Assembly (NCBI GenBank): GCA_905250025.1
Contig: CAJNOJ010000065.1
Coordinates: 248,001 to 312,000 of the forward strand
Origin: Adineta ricciae
Lineage: Eukaryota > Rotifera > Eurotatoria > Adinetida > Adinetidae
Direction of reading: 5' to 3'
Length of the DNA stretch: 64,000 nt
Each line of letters begins with the position of its first letter. Positions within the stretch are counted from its first letter, which is position 1. The position numbers and the translations under genes are program-made. Under the pieces are notes generated by a model. The model was not told where the DNA came from. It did not search any database and saw only the letters and a program-made list of their open reading frames with translations. This document shows, piece by piece, positions 1-11,393 of the stretch.

Positions 1-768
1 GACCTTCGGATTTGTGCACGAAAATATATTTTTAGAAGATGTTGCCGTCATCAATAAAGAAAGGAGTTCTTTCGTCACCAAAGTGATCAAAGGATAAATA
101 AATGTCAATAGTGAAAGTACGCACTTGTGAACTCTAAACTTGACGGGGAACAGCAGACCATCTTAAAGAACAAACGTGAATCTCATGCTATTTCTAGCCT
201 GAATTTTTTCCGACCTTTCAAGAAATTAAAAAATGTCATACTACTTATGAAATTTAACAATTATGGTTATTAATCTTGCGATGGAAACAACATTACAAGA
301 AACTTAAGGTGTACACTTCTGGATTTCAGAGCTTTGGCTTTAGCTCGAGTTTTCTTCTAAATTTCTATACAGTTAATCACCATTTTTCAACAAACACTAA
401 TAAATTATTGATTTATTTCGTAGATTATGCTATTGGTAGGAATGATTAATAATGAGTGTTGTCGGTTGCCAGCTGAAAAAATTTTACGCTTCCACTAATT
501 TTCGAAAAAATCGGATTCAAAATTGAATAGATATATGTTTGAAAAATTCACGTGATCTTTTACAAATCAATACATTTGCGTTTTCTTGACATTGACTTAA
601 TCATCGAACTGCACATGGCACTTTCCTTTCAATTTGTGACTTAAAAACGCAGAATTAATTTGCTTTAGTGAACATAAAAAACTTCTTTGGGAGACTAGCG
701 CTTGAAAGTTGTATTTCTCAGGCTGCTGAGAAAAAGAAGGAACCATTTGCATTTTAAATTTGACTTCC
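1..768. other. Intergenic, nothing recognised
   Basis: AT-rich sequence with no coding stretch I can support on either strand. The only long open frame, on the minus strand at 597-908, overlaps the start of the pseudogene at 769 and reads as its shadow. Confidence 0.5.
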
Positions 769-1965
769 ATGGCAAGGATTGCGTTTTTACTTATTATCAC
801 CATCAGTATGCAATTTGCACCGATGGCTATTCGAATTGGGCGAGTTTCAAATGCTTCTCTCAATGTACAAAATAGTTCATATTTGTTATATACACAATTG
901 AATATCAATCAATGTATATGCACTGCAATCGTATGATATAATTCTACATTACTTGCTTTGAATTATTTTTCCTCGAATCAATCTTGTCAAGTTATCCTTC
1001 TGCCGATTTCTTCGTATGAGATAGTGTCTTCTGCAAATTCAAATTTAATCATATTTCAAACACTACCTAATCGATGTTGTTCTGATTTATCATTCGTTTT
1101 AAAAAGTATCGAACTTGCCACACAGTCAACATCAATATCGATCACCCAACCAGTATTTTTTTCGATTAACCCAGCAAATAATCTCTTTTCCGTTATGTCT
1201 TACCGTGGCTCACGAACGTTATTCAATCGTAGCAATCTAAATGTTAGTATTAGCGTCACATCAGTTGGTTCTCAATGTGCCATTGCAGCACAAAGTGAAA
1301 ATCTCTTCGTATCGAGTTTGTATTCTAATCAATGGCGTATCTGAGTAAATACGGAAAATGTTATTCTAGGCTGTGATAGTCCACGTTCTATTCGAATTTA
1401 CAATGATACAATCTATGGTTCTCAATTGTTATATGTTCTCAATGTAACGTACTACGTTCGACAAGTAGTTTTTATTCGAAACTACACATGGCTATTGGTC
1501 ATTAATCAATATTTGAATTTCATCGAATTCTATTCAATGAATTTACAAACGAATACGTTCATATATAATTATTCCGTTCCAGTTCCATACCCGATTCCCT
1601 GGTCTTTAACAAAGTAAAATGATACATTGATATATTTATGTTTTTGGACGTCTGGAATACCTGTTCATATCCTTTCGTTGAACAATTCAGTATGGACAGT
1701 TTCAAATTTGGCATTAACCAAGCCCTCTAGTTCGCAAATAGTCGCCCAAGTAGCTTTCGATTCTTGTAATCGTCTCTGGACGGTTGTCTATGGCTATGGA
1801 ATCAAAATTTACGATCTCATGGGGCAAACTCTACTTGCCAGTTGGTCATCAGTATCAACTACACTTGATACACTATTAATACTTGATAATTACGAGATAT
1901 TCTTGGGTGATTATGACAATAATTATATTCTACACTACACTCCTAATTTGCAGTGCGCATTGTAA
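769..1965 (+). pseudogene. Pseudogene of a secreted NHL/beta-propeller-like protein
   Basis: A single frame runs from an ATG at 769 to TAA at 1963-1965 with no frameshift, but is cut by three stops: TGA 934-936, TGA 1342-1344 and TAA 1615-1617. Read across the stops it gives about 395 residues that begin with a hydrophobic signal peptide (MARIAFLLIITI), continue into a Cys-containing extracellular region rich in Asn/Ser, and end in repeated beta-strand-like units, for example the stretch around FDSCNRLWTVVYG, which resembles NHL or propeller blades. A possible poly(A) signal AATAAA follows at 2036-2041. I tested whether short introns could remove the stops. None gives a consistent phase at a plausible intron length. 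The best reading is a recently silenced, intronless member of a lineage-specific secreted family. The family assignment is weak, the pseudogene call is good. Confidence 0.65.
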
Positions 1966-2035
1966 TTTTAAGACGCCAAATCCAAAGTTCTTTTGAATTT
2001 TTTGCACTAGTATACATTTCGATTTTTATTCATTC

Positions 2036-2041
2036 AATAAA
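2036..2041 (+). terminator. Poly(A) signal AATAAA
   Basis: Canonical hexamer about 70 bp past the last stop of the broken secreted-protein gene, suggesting that its 3' end is intact although the frame is not. Confidence 0.4.
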
Positions 2042-2268
2042 ATAATATTTATTTCATGTATGCCTAAATTGATTTTTGAAAAAGAAATGAGTGGATTGGT
2101 TATAATACGATCCACTACAAGCTTTGGTAAAAACTTCTTCTAATACGAAGAAAAAAATATTATAATGTCATGTCATAAAAAGAAAACAATCTGATATGAT
2201 AGACATGACACGATTCCGCAATAGTTTCTTTTTTTACTGTAGGTAGTAATCACTGAAAAAGATCTCGA

Positions 2269-3099
2269 ATGGCTGATGACTGTTATTCTACTCGACTTGA
2301 CATTCCGCTGTCGACTGTTCTTATAACAGGTGGTTCCAGTGGTATTGGTTTTGGTCTCGCACGATGTTTTGTGGAAGAAGGCGCGACAGTCATCATCACT
2401 GGTCGTCGCGAAGAACAGCTAAAATCAGCTGCAGAGGAATTAAACCGTCTTGGAAAGAAACCAGTTCACTATCGAATAAATGATGTTGAAAGAATTGATG
2501 AAAGATTAGCTCTGTATGACTGGATCGTCTGTAAACATCCTGAAACAAATATTTTAATAAATAATGCAGGTGTTCAACAACGTCATCCATTCATTCCAGA
2601 TGGAAACTTGGCTGAAAATATCCCATGGGAAGAGCGTGAAAAAGAAATTCAAATAAATATTTGCGCACCTATGCATTTATCTCAATTATTCATAGCACAT
2701 TTTCGTCAAATGAACACAACGACAGCCATTATGAATGTTTCATCAGGTTTAGCATTCATACCATTAGCGAGCATTCCAGTTTACAGCGCAACGAAAGCTG
2801 CTATACACTCGTTCACAATGAGCATCCGATATCAACTGATGGATGAAGTGAAAAATCTTCAAGTGTACGAGATCGTACCACCTGCTGTTCAAACAAATCT
2901 CGGAGGTAGCCATGCATTTGGCGAACCACTCGATAAGTACTGCCAAGCAACATTTGAACGAATTAAAAAGGGCGAACAAGAAATTGGATACGGTCGTTCC
3001 GATCAAGCAAGAAAAATGGCATCACGTGAAGAGTCTGACAAGCAATTTCTCGCTTTAAATGAGAATATCAAAGTCATGTTCAAAAACTTGAAGCCGTGA
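2269..3099 (+). CDS. Short-chain dehydrogenase/reductase, DltE-like
   Basis: A 276-residue NAD(P)-dependent oxidoreductase in one exon. The Rossmann nucleotide-binding motif TGGSSGIG is at residues 20-27, NNAG at 98-101, the structural Asn at 130, and the catalytic Ser158-Tyr172-xxx-Lys176 set lies in NVSSGLAF and PVYSATKAAIHS. These blocks match the DltE-type subgroup (COG3967), which is mostly bacterial and fungal; the substrate is unknown. The ATG at 2269 follows a pyrimidine tract ending in AG at 2241-2242, like a splice acceptor, so the mRNA may be trans-spliced or have a 5' UTR intron. Absence of introns among intron-rich neighbours, together with the bacterial-type subfamily, makes horizontal origin worth testing. 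The protein looks complete and all catalytic residues are present. Confidence 0.9.
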   Translation: MADDCYSTRLDIPLSTVLITGGSSGIGFGLARCFVEEGATVIITGRREEQLKSAAEELNRLGKKPVHYRINDVERIDERLALYDWIVCKHPETNILINNAGVQQRHPFIPDGNLAENIPWEEREKEIQINICAPMHLSQLFIAHFRQMNTTTAIMNVSSGLAFIPLASIPVYSATKAAIHSFTMSIRYQLMDEVKNLQVYEIVPPAVQTNLGGSHAFGEPLDKYCQATFERIKKGEQEIGYGRSDQARKMASREESDKQFLALNENIKVMFKNLKP

Positions 3100-3193
3100 A
3101 TATACTATTTATGTAACAAATCTGACATTGCCCTGCATCTATCCTTCCCTCTCTATGTATATGTAGTTTTTGCATAGATTCACTGTGATTCCT

Positions 3194-3199
3194 TTTATT
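3194..3199 (-). terminator. Poly(A) signal for the EEA1-like gene
   Basis: AATAAA on the minus strand about 95 bp past the EEA1-like stop codon at 3292-3294. Confidence 0.4.
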
Positions 3200-3291
3200 G
3201 CAAAGAAGTCCATAAAAAAAACTGAAACAACTATTTATATTCATATATGCATATATTTAAAACTAGATCCGTATAAAATGAGAATCGTCCA

Positions 3292-6200
3292 TTACGAAGT
3301 TAACTCTTGGTAACACTGATCACATACTCGTTGTGCTTTTTTAGATGACGCTGCCACGATGGCTGTTTTCGACGAACATGTATCACAAAAGATATTTCCA
3401 CAAGACCGACAATGATGTTTACGTTGCGTCATTGTGAATGTTTGATCACATTTCATACAATTATGAACGTCACTATCATTGATCCATCGGCGTTGAGTTA
3501 ATTTGTTTGTATGGATCTAAGAAAAAACATGAGTGAAGGTTCAATAGTTTAGATCATTACTTGAAGGCCTTGGTATTCACGAGCTATTTCTTGTAAGGCA
3601 GATTCGAGATCGGAATTCTTTTTTGCCAATTGTCCATTTTCTAATAACAGCTTTTCGTTTCGAGTTTCACTTGTGACCGATCGTTCGAGAAGACGCTGAC
3701 GTTCTTCTTGACTAGCTAACAAATGTGCTTCAAGATCTGTTGAAGAATGCTTGGTAGAACTTTAGAAACTGATGCTAAAGAGTGACAAACCTGCTTTTTC
3801 TGATTTGAGTTTTTCGAAAATGGCTAATTTTTCTTGTGCAGATTTGAGTTCACCACGAACATTACCGAGATTTTCTCGTAATGCCAATGACTGCATTTCA
3901 TATTTCTTCGCTCGAGATTCAAGATCAGATCGAACGTCCGCTAATTCGTGTTCGAGAGCAGTCTAAGTAGAATAGAATAGAAATAGTTTTTGATTTATGG
4001 AGTAAAGATCTGCTTACAATTTGTTGTTCGGACTTTTTCTGCTGAAGTGTGGCCGATTGAATTGTTTCAGATAGAGATTCAGAGATCTGTACAAACTTCT
4101 GACTCGATTCACTTAATTGCATTTCTAAATTTCGCTTTTGCTCATCGTATTCCTCCACTAGTTGACGATGTTCATCTTTAATTTTATTCAATTGTTGTTC
4201 AGCATGCTGTCGCTCTTCTTCTATTCGTTTATCAAGTTTAGCCTATGGAAAACATGCGACGAACGGTGATCGAAAAACGATCAGTGATGAGAAATCTTAC
4301 TCGATTATCAGCAATCATGGTGTGCACAACAGTTATATAATTCATATATTCATTACGAATGTCTTCTAGTGTTTGCGTACGAATAACTTGAGATTCTTTT
4401 TCAGTCTAGAATAATTGTGAAAGGATCGGAATCTAGTTGATAGTAATATAAGGATGTATTCTTATTTACCTGTTCAATCATAGCGTGCATATTAACTTGT
4501 GCGGGGGAGATTGTCTGTTGAATATATTCATGAGTTTTATGTACAAAATCAATACTACGACGAATACCAGCAGATATACGAGCAATAGAAGTATCCTGTG
4601 GAAATTACATTCGGAAAATACAAAAGTCGTTACTATTTGGTTACCTTTTCGTTCAGTTTGACATTCAATTGAGAAACTGTTCGTCGTAATTCATCGATTG
4701 CTTGTTGATCGTTTGATATTTGTTGTTCATAGTTATCTTTCTCAGCTTTCAATGTTTCGATCTCTAATTTAGTTATATTTATAACCACATCCTGTTGCAA
4801 ATTATGCTGTTGTAAATCAGATTTATCTTTCTCCAACTGTAAGATCAATTCTTTGTGTTCATTTTCTAATTTTGCTTGCTGATTCACATGTTCCTCACGA
4901 GCAGAATTGAGTTCGTTTCTCAATTGATCTATTTGTCTTTCCTAACAAAGAAAACATTGTGCTAATCACCAAACTAAGTTTAACATACTCTCTCTTTATT
5001 AAGATCATCTAGATGTTGTTTCAGTGAATTGATCTGATTGTTCAATTGAGTTTGCTCTTCTTGGAGTTGATTCTAACAGAAAGAGAAATGAGTTAATTGT
5101 TCAATTTTTATCTCTAGCTTTACTTTTTCGTTGGTTCTTTCTGTTAGTTGTGTTGAAATCTGATTCAATTCTTTTTGAAGATTGTCTTTTTCTTTATTGA
5201 TCTGTTTAATTTGTTTCCGAGAGTCTTTCGTTTTTTGTTCATACTGATCCTGAAGAATAATCATGATATATGAGATTTGAATCGAACAAATTCAGTCTTG
5301 CTCATTTACTTTTTCTTGTGTCAATTGTCGAACAAGATTTTGACGTTCATCATCTGCATCTCCATCCATTTTACTTAATAATAGTTGCTTTTTCTCGTCT
5401 TTAAGTTCATCTAAGAATTTCTCTAATTCCTGAATTTCACTGGTTAATTTCTCAATCTGCATTCGATTAGAAGTTGTTGTATTCTGTTCATTATTTAGAT
5501 CATTAGTTAACTGTTCGTTTATTTGGTTCTAAAATATCAACCAACGACACTGATTAAGAACATACTGTCAACAGTACTGCAGATACTCACTCGTTGTTCA
5601 AGATCGAGATGTAGTTTTTCGTTTATCTCCTTCAATTGATCGATTTCCGTCTGATTCTACGATAATATTCAAACGAAGAAATTTAATCTCATCATATTCT
5701 TCAGTTTTTTTCTACTATCAAATCCTTCAAAAGGTTATTTCTAGGGAATAATGGGCTATTTTATATAGATTAAAAACGAAAATAGTCTAACGATCTCAGC
5801 TTCGTGTAATGTTCTCAGTGATCACTGAATATGTCGCAATTACTACATACTTCACTCAAACATTGCCGCATATGAGTTAATTGTGCTACAATATTGCTCT
5901 TTCGTTCGCGTGTTACTTGAACGAATTGCTTCACTTGGTTAAGATCGTTATGGATTTGAGATGTATGATTATTTATTATTTGATCATAAAGCATCATATT
6001 CTACGGAGAAAGAGAAATTCTCTAGAAAATTTCCAAAGAATTTCCAACATACTTGATCAAATGTGTTATTAATTTGGTCTAATCGTTCAGCATATTTCGA
6101 ACTAATCATAAGCAAACAAGAATATTTTTCGTGCAAAAGAATGTTTGCTATTTTGCGTGGACTCACATATCTGAAAGAGCACTACGCAGATGTTCGATTT

Positions 6201-7401
6201 GCTGCTCTTTTTCCAACGACATTTCATTCATGCGTTGTTGAACAGCAATCAATTCGCGTTTTAGTACATCGACATCATCATTTGTTGGCCTAGAACACAA
6301 ATACATAGTAAAAATATTCTTTTCTTGAGTAAAAAACCGATTGAGAGAACATGCAGAGATATGTATGTATGTAGCTATTGACATATTAGTTCACGTCACT
6401 ACAAGCAGATGAATTCTACTTACAAACTGAATGTGATTTTGACGAAAAAAAAGGTTTTAATAAGAATGAATGTTTTACACAAAAGAATAACTATTTACCT
6501 TGGTATCAAATCATTACAAAGAGTATCAACTTGATTTTGTTTTTCTTTTAATTCACCCTAGTTTGGAAGAAAACGTAATGGAAAAGTTTTGAAAGTCAAC
6601 GGAATAAACGACTAACTTGTGTATTGAGAAGCTCATCTGTAAACATGGCTATTTGAGCGTCATACACATCTTTGGTTGCTTTTAAATTGCCAATTTCTTG
6701 TGACTTGAAAAATCAGATCAAAGTCAAACATATATTTTCAAGATGAACATCTATTTTACTTGTTCAACAACTTTCATTTGTGTAGTACGTAATTGTTTTC
6801 GTAGTAACTCCATTTCTTCTTCAAGATCACCAACACGTTGTCGTTGTTGCATCAAGTCACTGCTTACTAAAGGCAAATAGTTATCAAATAAACAAAACTG
6901 TGTATATAAAATTCTCGTTTACATTGCATTCGACTTTCTTCTGATTGACAAAACTGTTGTTTCCATATGGCGACTTCTTGATGAGGATCCTAATACAAAA
7001 TTTCAATGAGAAAGTGTATAACTATCAAAGTTTACTCACATCATATCGATCATTTCTTGTACCGTTACTTTCTCCATGATTCGCTGTTGCTGTGGTCGGT
7101 TGAGGTTCAGCATGAGCTTGAAGAAAGTGACGTTCAAGTCCAGTTGTATCCGGAAATTTCCGATGACACATTGGACAGATGAAACCCTACGATAAAATTG
7201 AACACATAATTTTACAGGAACAAAAAACTTTAACGAACTTCTTCATCAAATGAACAGATCGATCCAGTATCACTTTCATTCGTATTAAAACCATTGTTCA
7301 CGCCAGTCTACAAAAGCGAAACGTCATGAAAACCAAACTTTCGACTTGAATTCATTTGCTCTTACTTTGAGATTCTTTATGCGATTCAAAAAGTTTGACA
7401 T
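3292..7401 (-). CDS. EEA1: EEA1-like early endosome tether (C2H2 finger, coiled coil, FYVE)
   Basis: About 20 small exons on the minus strand, with introns mostly of 45-65 bp. The start MSNFLNRIKNLK is at 7401. Next comes a C2H2 finger (CPMCHRKFPDTTGLERHFLQAH, near 7130-7190) of the type found at the N terminus of EEA1, which binds Rab5. A long coiled coil rich in Glu, Gln and Lys follows. The C terminus is a complete FYVE finger (3292-3517): WINDSDVHNC, the phosphoinositide-binding RKHHCR block, and the final RVCDQCY, ending TAA at 3292-3294. FYVE domains bind PI3P on early endosomes, and EEA1 tethers vesicles before fusion. I estimate roughly 900 residues, shorter than vertebrate EEA1 (about 1,400), the difference being coiled coil. 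The start follows an AG acceptor-like site by 27 nt and shares a 262-bp divergent region with the GH1 gene. Individual exon ends in the coiled coil are not all certain. Confidence 0.88.
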
Positions 7402-7663
7402 AATGGAAGGATATTTCAATGGAATACTAACACAGCAAAAACCTTTGCGTTATTGATTGATTTCAGTCATCACACCACACGCATATAATAAGGAATGACA
7501 TACCTATTTGCCAACGAAGCAACCAGTTTATGAAGGAGAATGCAATGATGGCGCTAGTAATCGAAGACGAAACAAAAAATGTAGTCTTATCAATTTCACC
7601 TAAACAACAAATACAAGTATATGTTTTGCCTGAGAAATCTGTGTTAAAAAACGACGCAAAAAA
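7402..7663. promoter_or_regulatory. Shared divergent 5' region of EEA1-like and GH1 genes
   Basis: Only 262 bp separate the two start codons, so both promoters must lie here or overlap. No clear TATA box is visible. Confidence 0.4.
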
Positions 7664-9173
7664 ATGTTTGTTTTCGTGCTAATTTTGCTGAGCATTGCAA
7701 TTATTGTGATAAAATGGTATTTAGCTCGTATCTATGCATCACTTTATTGGTGTTGGGACAATGGAAACGAAGAAAAACGAATTTTCATCGATACAGATGA
7801 TGTATCTTTTCCACAAAGTTTTCTTTGGGGCACGGCATCGGCTTCATATCAATGTGAAGGACCAGGCGATAGAGCACCGACAAAGTCAAATTGGTCAGAA
7901 TGGGAACCCCAACATATTAAACGTGGCCAACAATGTGGAATTGCTGTAGATCACTATCATCGATACAAAGAAGATATTGAACTGATGTCTACACTTGGCT
8001 GTAATGCATATCGATTTTCGTTAGCTTGGGATAAAATCGAACCGATTGAAGGTCAGTATGATCAAGATGTTCTCGGCCATTACCATGATGTTTTAAGAGA
8101 ATTACATCGGCAATCCATCGTACCGATGATAACATTTCATCATTTTGTTCATCCATTATGGTTTGAAGAGCGCTCCTCGTTCTTAAATTCAACCAATTCA
8201 TCTGCATTTATTCGCTTTTCTGTTGATATGTTCAAAGAATTTCAGGATGAATGTCATCTATGGTGTACAATCAACGAACCGGAGGTGTATGTTAGTGGCG
8301 GATACTTTACTGGAATATTTCCACCTGGCCGCAAATCACAACCAAATGAAGCCTCACTTGTGCTACAAAATCTTCTCCAAGCTCATGTCGATATCTATGA
8401 TGGAATCAAATCGATAGCTCGACAACCTGATCAACACTCGATTGGAATTGTTAAAGATATCTTTCAATTCGATCCCTATCATCCATTGAATCCATTAGAT
8501 GTTTATATAAGCCGTTTATTAGACTATGCGATGAATGGTTGTATACTGGATTTCTTTCGTACAGGTTCTTTTAAATGGACAATGCCTGGTTCAACTCCAC
8601 GAACATTTACAAATTCACGTGCACCACACACGAATGATTTCATTGGATTGAATTACTATTCACACTTCCTCGTTCGATTTAATCCATTCAAACCGTCGTC
8701 GTTTGAAATTGTACATCGTCAAGATGATAGTGGACCATCTCTAATGACTGATATGGCATATCCATTGTATCCTGAAGGATTATATCGTGCATGTGTTCGT
8801 CTGAAGGATGAATTACCACGTGTACCGATTTATATTACAGAAAATGGAATTGCTGATCGATGTGATGATCGGCGTCACTTGTTTTTAAGACGATATCTTT
8901 ATGCATTGAGTCGCGCTATCAATGAAGCTGGCTGTGATGTCCGAGGTTACTTCTATTGGAGTTTAACTGATAATTTTGAGTGGGCTGAAGTAAGAATAGT
9001 ATTTGATGATCAATCTGTTTTTTTTGCGTCTTTATCTATAGGGTTACGATATGAAATTTGGCTTGTATGATGTCAATTTGCAAACACAAGAACGAACATT
9101 ACGTGATGGTGCAAAGTATTTTCAACAAGTCATTCAAAAGCATCGAGCAAAATATCAGAAGAAGATCACATAA
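7664..9173 (+). CDS. Glycoside hydrolase family 1 (beta-glucosidase-like), N-terminally anchored
   Basis: Two exons, 7664-8989 and 9042-9173, joined in phase 0 across a 52-bp GT-AG intron; 485 residues. GH1 signatures are all present: FLWGTASASYQCEG (residues 53-66), the acid/base Glu205 in CTINEP, the nucleophile Glu393 in YITENG, and [22 protein letters not shown] across the exon junction. The enzyme should hydrolyse beta-linked glucosides or galactosides with retention. Residues 1-30 are hydrophobic (MFVFVLILLSIAIIVIKWYL) and followed by charged residues, so the protein is probably a signal-anchored membrane enzyme rather than freely secreted. The start is the only upstream ATG in frame. 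It is divergent from the EEA1-like gene. Both catalytic Glu are intact, so it is probably active. Confidence 0.93.
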
Positions 9174-9520
9174 CTTGTTCGATATTCCTTACAATCTAAA
9201 ACTACCATATGACCCTATCTGTTACAAACCTTTTAACTTGAAATATGATTATATGTAGAAAATATCTTCGTAGATCCATTTCATCAATCATCTTGAGAAC
9301 TCATTAATTTCAATTATGTACATTGAATAATGACAAGAATCAGATAAGATAATTCATTTAATAAGACTACTATCTACAATAGTATGTTGTTTCTTTTTAC
9401 ACATCACTGTTACATATGCCTCGCCAATAAGAATAAAAAGAAATCAAGAGTAAACAGGAGACAAAAACAAACGAAACTTTGTAAGAGGATAATGAGAAGA
9501 AAAAAACGAAAGAAAGAAAA
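9174..9520. other. Convergent intergenic/3' UTR region
   Basis: AT-rich with purine-rich runs; holds the 3' ends of the GH1 gene (+) and the cysteine-rich protein gene (-). No coding sequence seen. Confidence 0.5.
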
Positions 9521-9868
9521 TTAAAAATCAAAACGAGAAAATGACTCGACTTCATTTGCTTGTTGAGAGTGTGGGTGACGACGTCGATGACGTTGTTGTT
9601 TAAAACAAACTGTACAGAAACAGCTTGATCCTTGCAGACGATGGTAGAGAAGAAAATAACGGCATGGTGGACAATCAAACATACGCTCAATCAAGGCATT
9701 GCAACATGTATCACAATTCGATACGCTTTCCGACGATGATACTGATTGACTACATGTTGCTGACGTTGCGTATGTGTCACATGTCAGTACAGCAGGTTTT
9801 CCAATGACATTGATACAATTCAAAGCTATTGTTATGACCAACAGATAGATATACCATTGAGTTGCCAT
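9521..9868 (-). CDS. Small secreted cysteine-rich protein
   Basis: 115 residues from the first ATG in frame (9868). Residues 1-23 form a signal peptide (MATQWYIYLLVITIALNCIN). The mature part has ten cysteines, at residues 30, 39, 52, 55, 56, 66, 69, 83, 85 and 88, including CDTCC, CPPC and CFCTVC clusters, and then a basic tail QRHRRRH. The even number of cysteines suggests five disulphides in an extracellular protein. I do not recognise the family and assign no function. Upstream, an intron-like interval (about 9883-9962) leads to a further exon carrying an out-of-frame ATG, so the 5' UTR may be spliced and hold an upstream ORF. A longer frame that extends to 9883 would need a non-ATG start, so I did not use it. 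Confidence 0.6.
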   Translation of the reverse strand: MATQWYIYLLVITIALNCINVIGKPAVLTCDTYATSATCSQSVSSSESVSNCDTCCNALIERMFDCPPCRYFLLYHRLQGSSCFCTVCFKQQRHRRRHPHSQQANEVESFSRFDF

Positions 9869-9883
9869 TGAATTTCTTGCCAA

Positions 9884-10370
9884 CTAAATATAAAATCGAG
9901 AAATTGAAAGTATTTCCAAAAAGATGAGATAATTATTTGTAATTAACTTGAAGAATTTTACCTTGTGAATCCATTGTTTCCATTGTATTTTGTTCTTCTA
10001 CAATCGATCTTAACAGGACAGCAGTTTTTCTTTTTTCAATCGAAAGAATTCAAACCGACTACATGGTACCAACTCTGTAGCTATATCTCAAGTTTTTTAT
10101 TCGTAATAACGATCGAATAACAGTCTTGAACGCGTGATGTAAAGCAATTCAAGTCACATTCTTTCTCTCATTTTTTTTCTTTCTTTCTATGTATTGCGTG
10201 ATCGTACAAAGAAGAATATGTTGCGTATGTGCTGTAAAAGAAAAGAGAAAGAGAAAAAAGGTCCTTCCGCCGTAATCTCTGTGTTCGTTCGCATTTTTCT
10301 TTCCTGCTTTGCTCTGTTCAATCTTACATAACACTATCTATCATATGAGTTGAGCATGTACAAGAAGAAG

Positions 10371-10409
<39 letters not shown>

Positions 10410-11393
10410 GGGAAAAAGAGAATGATTACATAATTTATCGAAAGAGAGTAAGCTTGGTTTATTACGAGAGATGCCCTTTTTGGTCAGTAGTTTCATCACT
10501 CTACGTATACAAATATATACAAAGAAACGAGTTGACCTCATAGTGCTGCAATATACATAGATGTAAATGTAAAAGGAGAAGGAGAAGGAGAATAGAACAA
10601 AAATGTGCAACACAATTGTGTGAGGGTCAATTGTGCTCACTATAAAGTGATAATGAACCCACACGTATATAAAGAGAATTCACCTACCGAAAGAAGAAGT
10701 CGAATAAATCGATTATTGATAATGGTTTCGAATGAATGGAAAAACAATACTTGAATAGAAGAATTGTTGTTAATATTTATATACACAACTATGAGTAGGA
10801 AGTCTTTCGAGTAGGCGATGACACACAATTAGCATTTTTAATTTGATGTTTTGCAGTATCTTTTACATGTCTTGCAATATTCGTACATCTGTTATTTGTA
10901 ATACAATTTATCTTCTATATTAATTAGAAAACATATGTTTATTTCATCAAGTCCGTTTGCCTCTATTATTTATGACTTCTATCTGCTATCGAATATACGT
11001 CAGATACATTAATTCGACATACATATATTGAAGGAGTATTTTTATACTGAAGTACAAAGATCACAAATAAATATACTCTATAAATACTATTAGCTTGACA
11101 AATCTTTTCTTTTTTGTTTTGTGACAGATGATTCAGCTTGAAGACTTCTGATGATTAAGACAAATGAATGACATTCTAGTCAAACATACGTTTGTTTGAT
11201 GTACGCAATTCCATTTATTTGAATGTTATGTACATGAATTCCAAAAGATGGAGTTTGCTGGACTAATATTTCTTTGATATAGAATACTTCAAAGAAATAT
11301 ATTTGTATCTGAGCATGACAAAAATAAACATGAACAAAAATATTGAATAGTATCTGACATCATATCTGAGCAAGAACAAAAAAATAAAGCAAA
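9884..11393. other. Low-complexity intergenic region
   Basis: About 1.5 kb rich in purine and pyrimidine runs, including a (GA)n microsatellite and AAGGAG triplet-like repeats near 10573. Open frames here encode Ser-Leu or Phe-Ser runs that come from the repeats. No gene is supported. It holds the 3' flank of RIF1. Confidence 0.5.
10373..10402. repeat. (GA)n microsatellite
   Basis: About 15 uninterrupted GA units, continuing imperfectly to about 10410. Confidence 0.95.

Noticed and set aside
1345-1377. Very short intron that could remove the second stop of the pseudogene
   Set aside because: The only GT-AG intervals here are 25-33 nt, shorter than any intron in the window, and would delete residues in a continuous propeller-like segment; the other stops stay.
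3772-3966. Plus-strand frames inside the EEA1-like gene (3772-3966, 3990-4181, 5881-6072, 6063-6293)
   Set aside because: Antisense shadows of coiled-coil exons on the minus strand.
10341-10664. Minus-strand open frame of 107 codons
   Set aside because: Mostly Ser-Leu and Phe-Ser runs created by the (GA)n microsatellite and neighbouring purine tracts; no domain or splice support.
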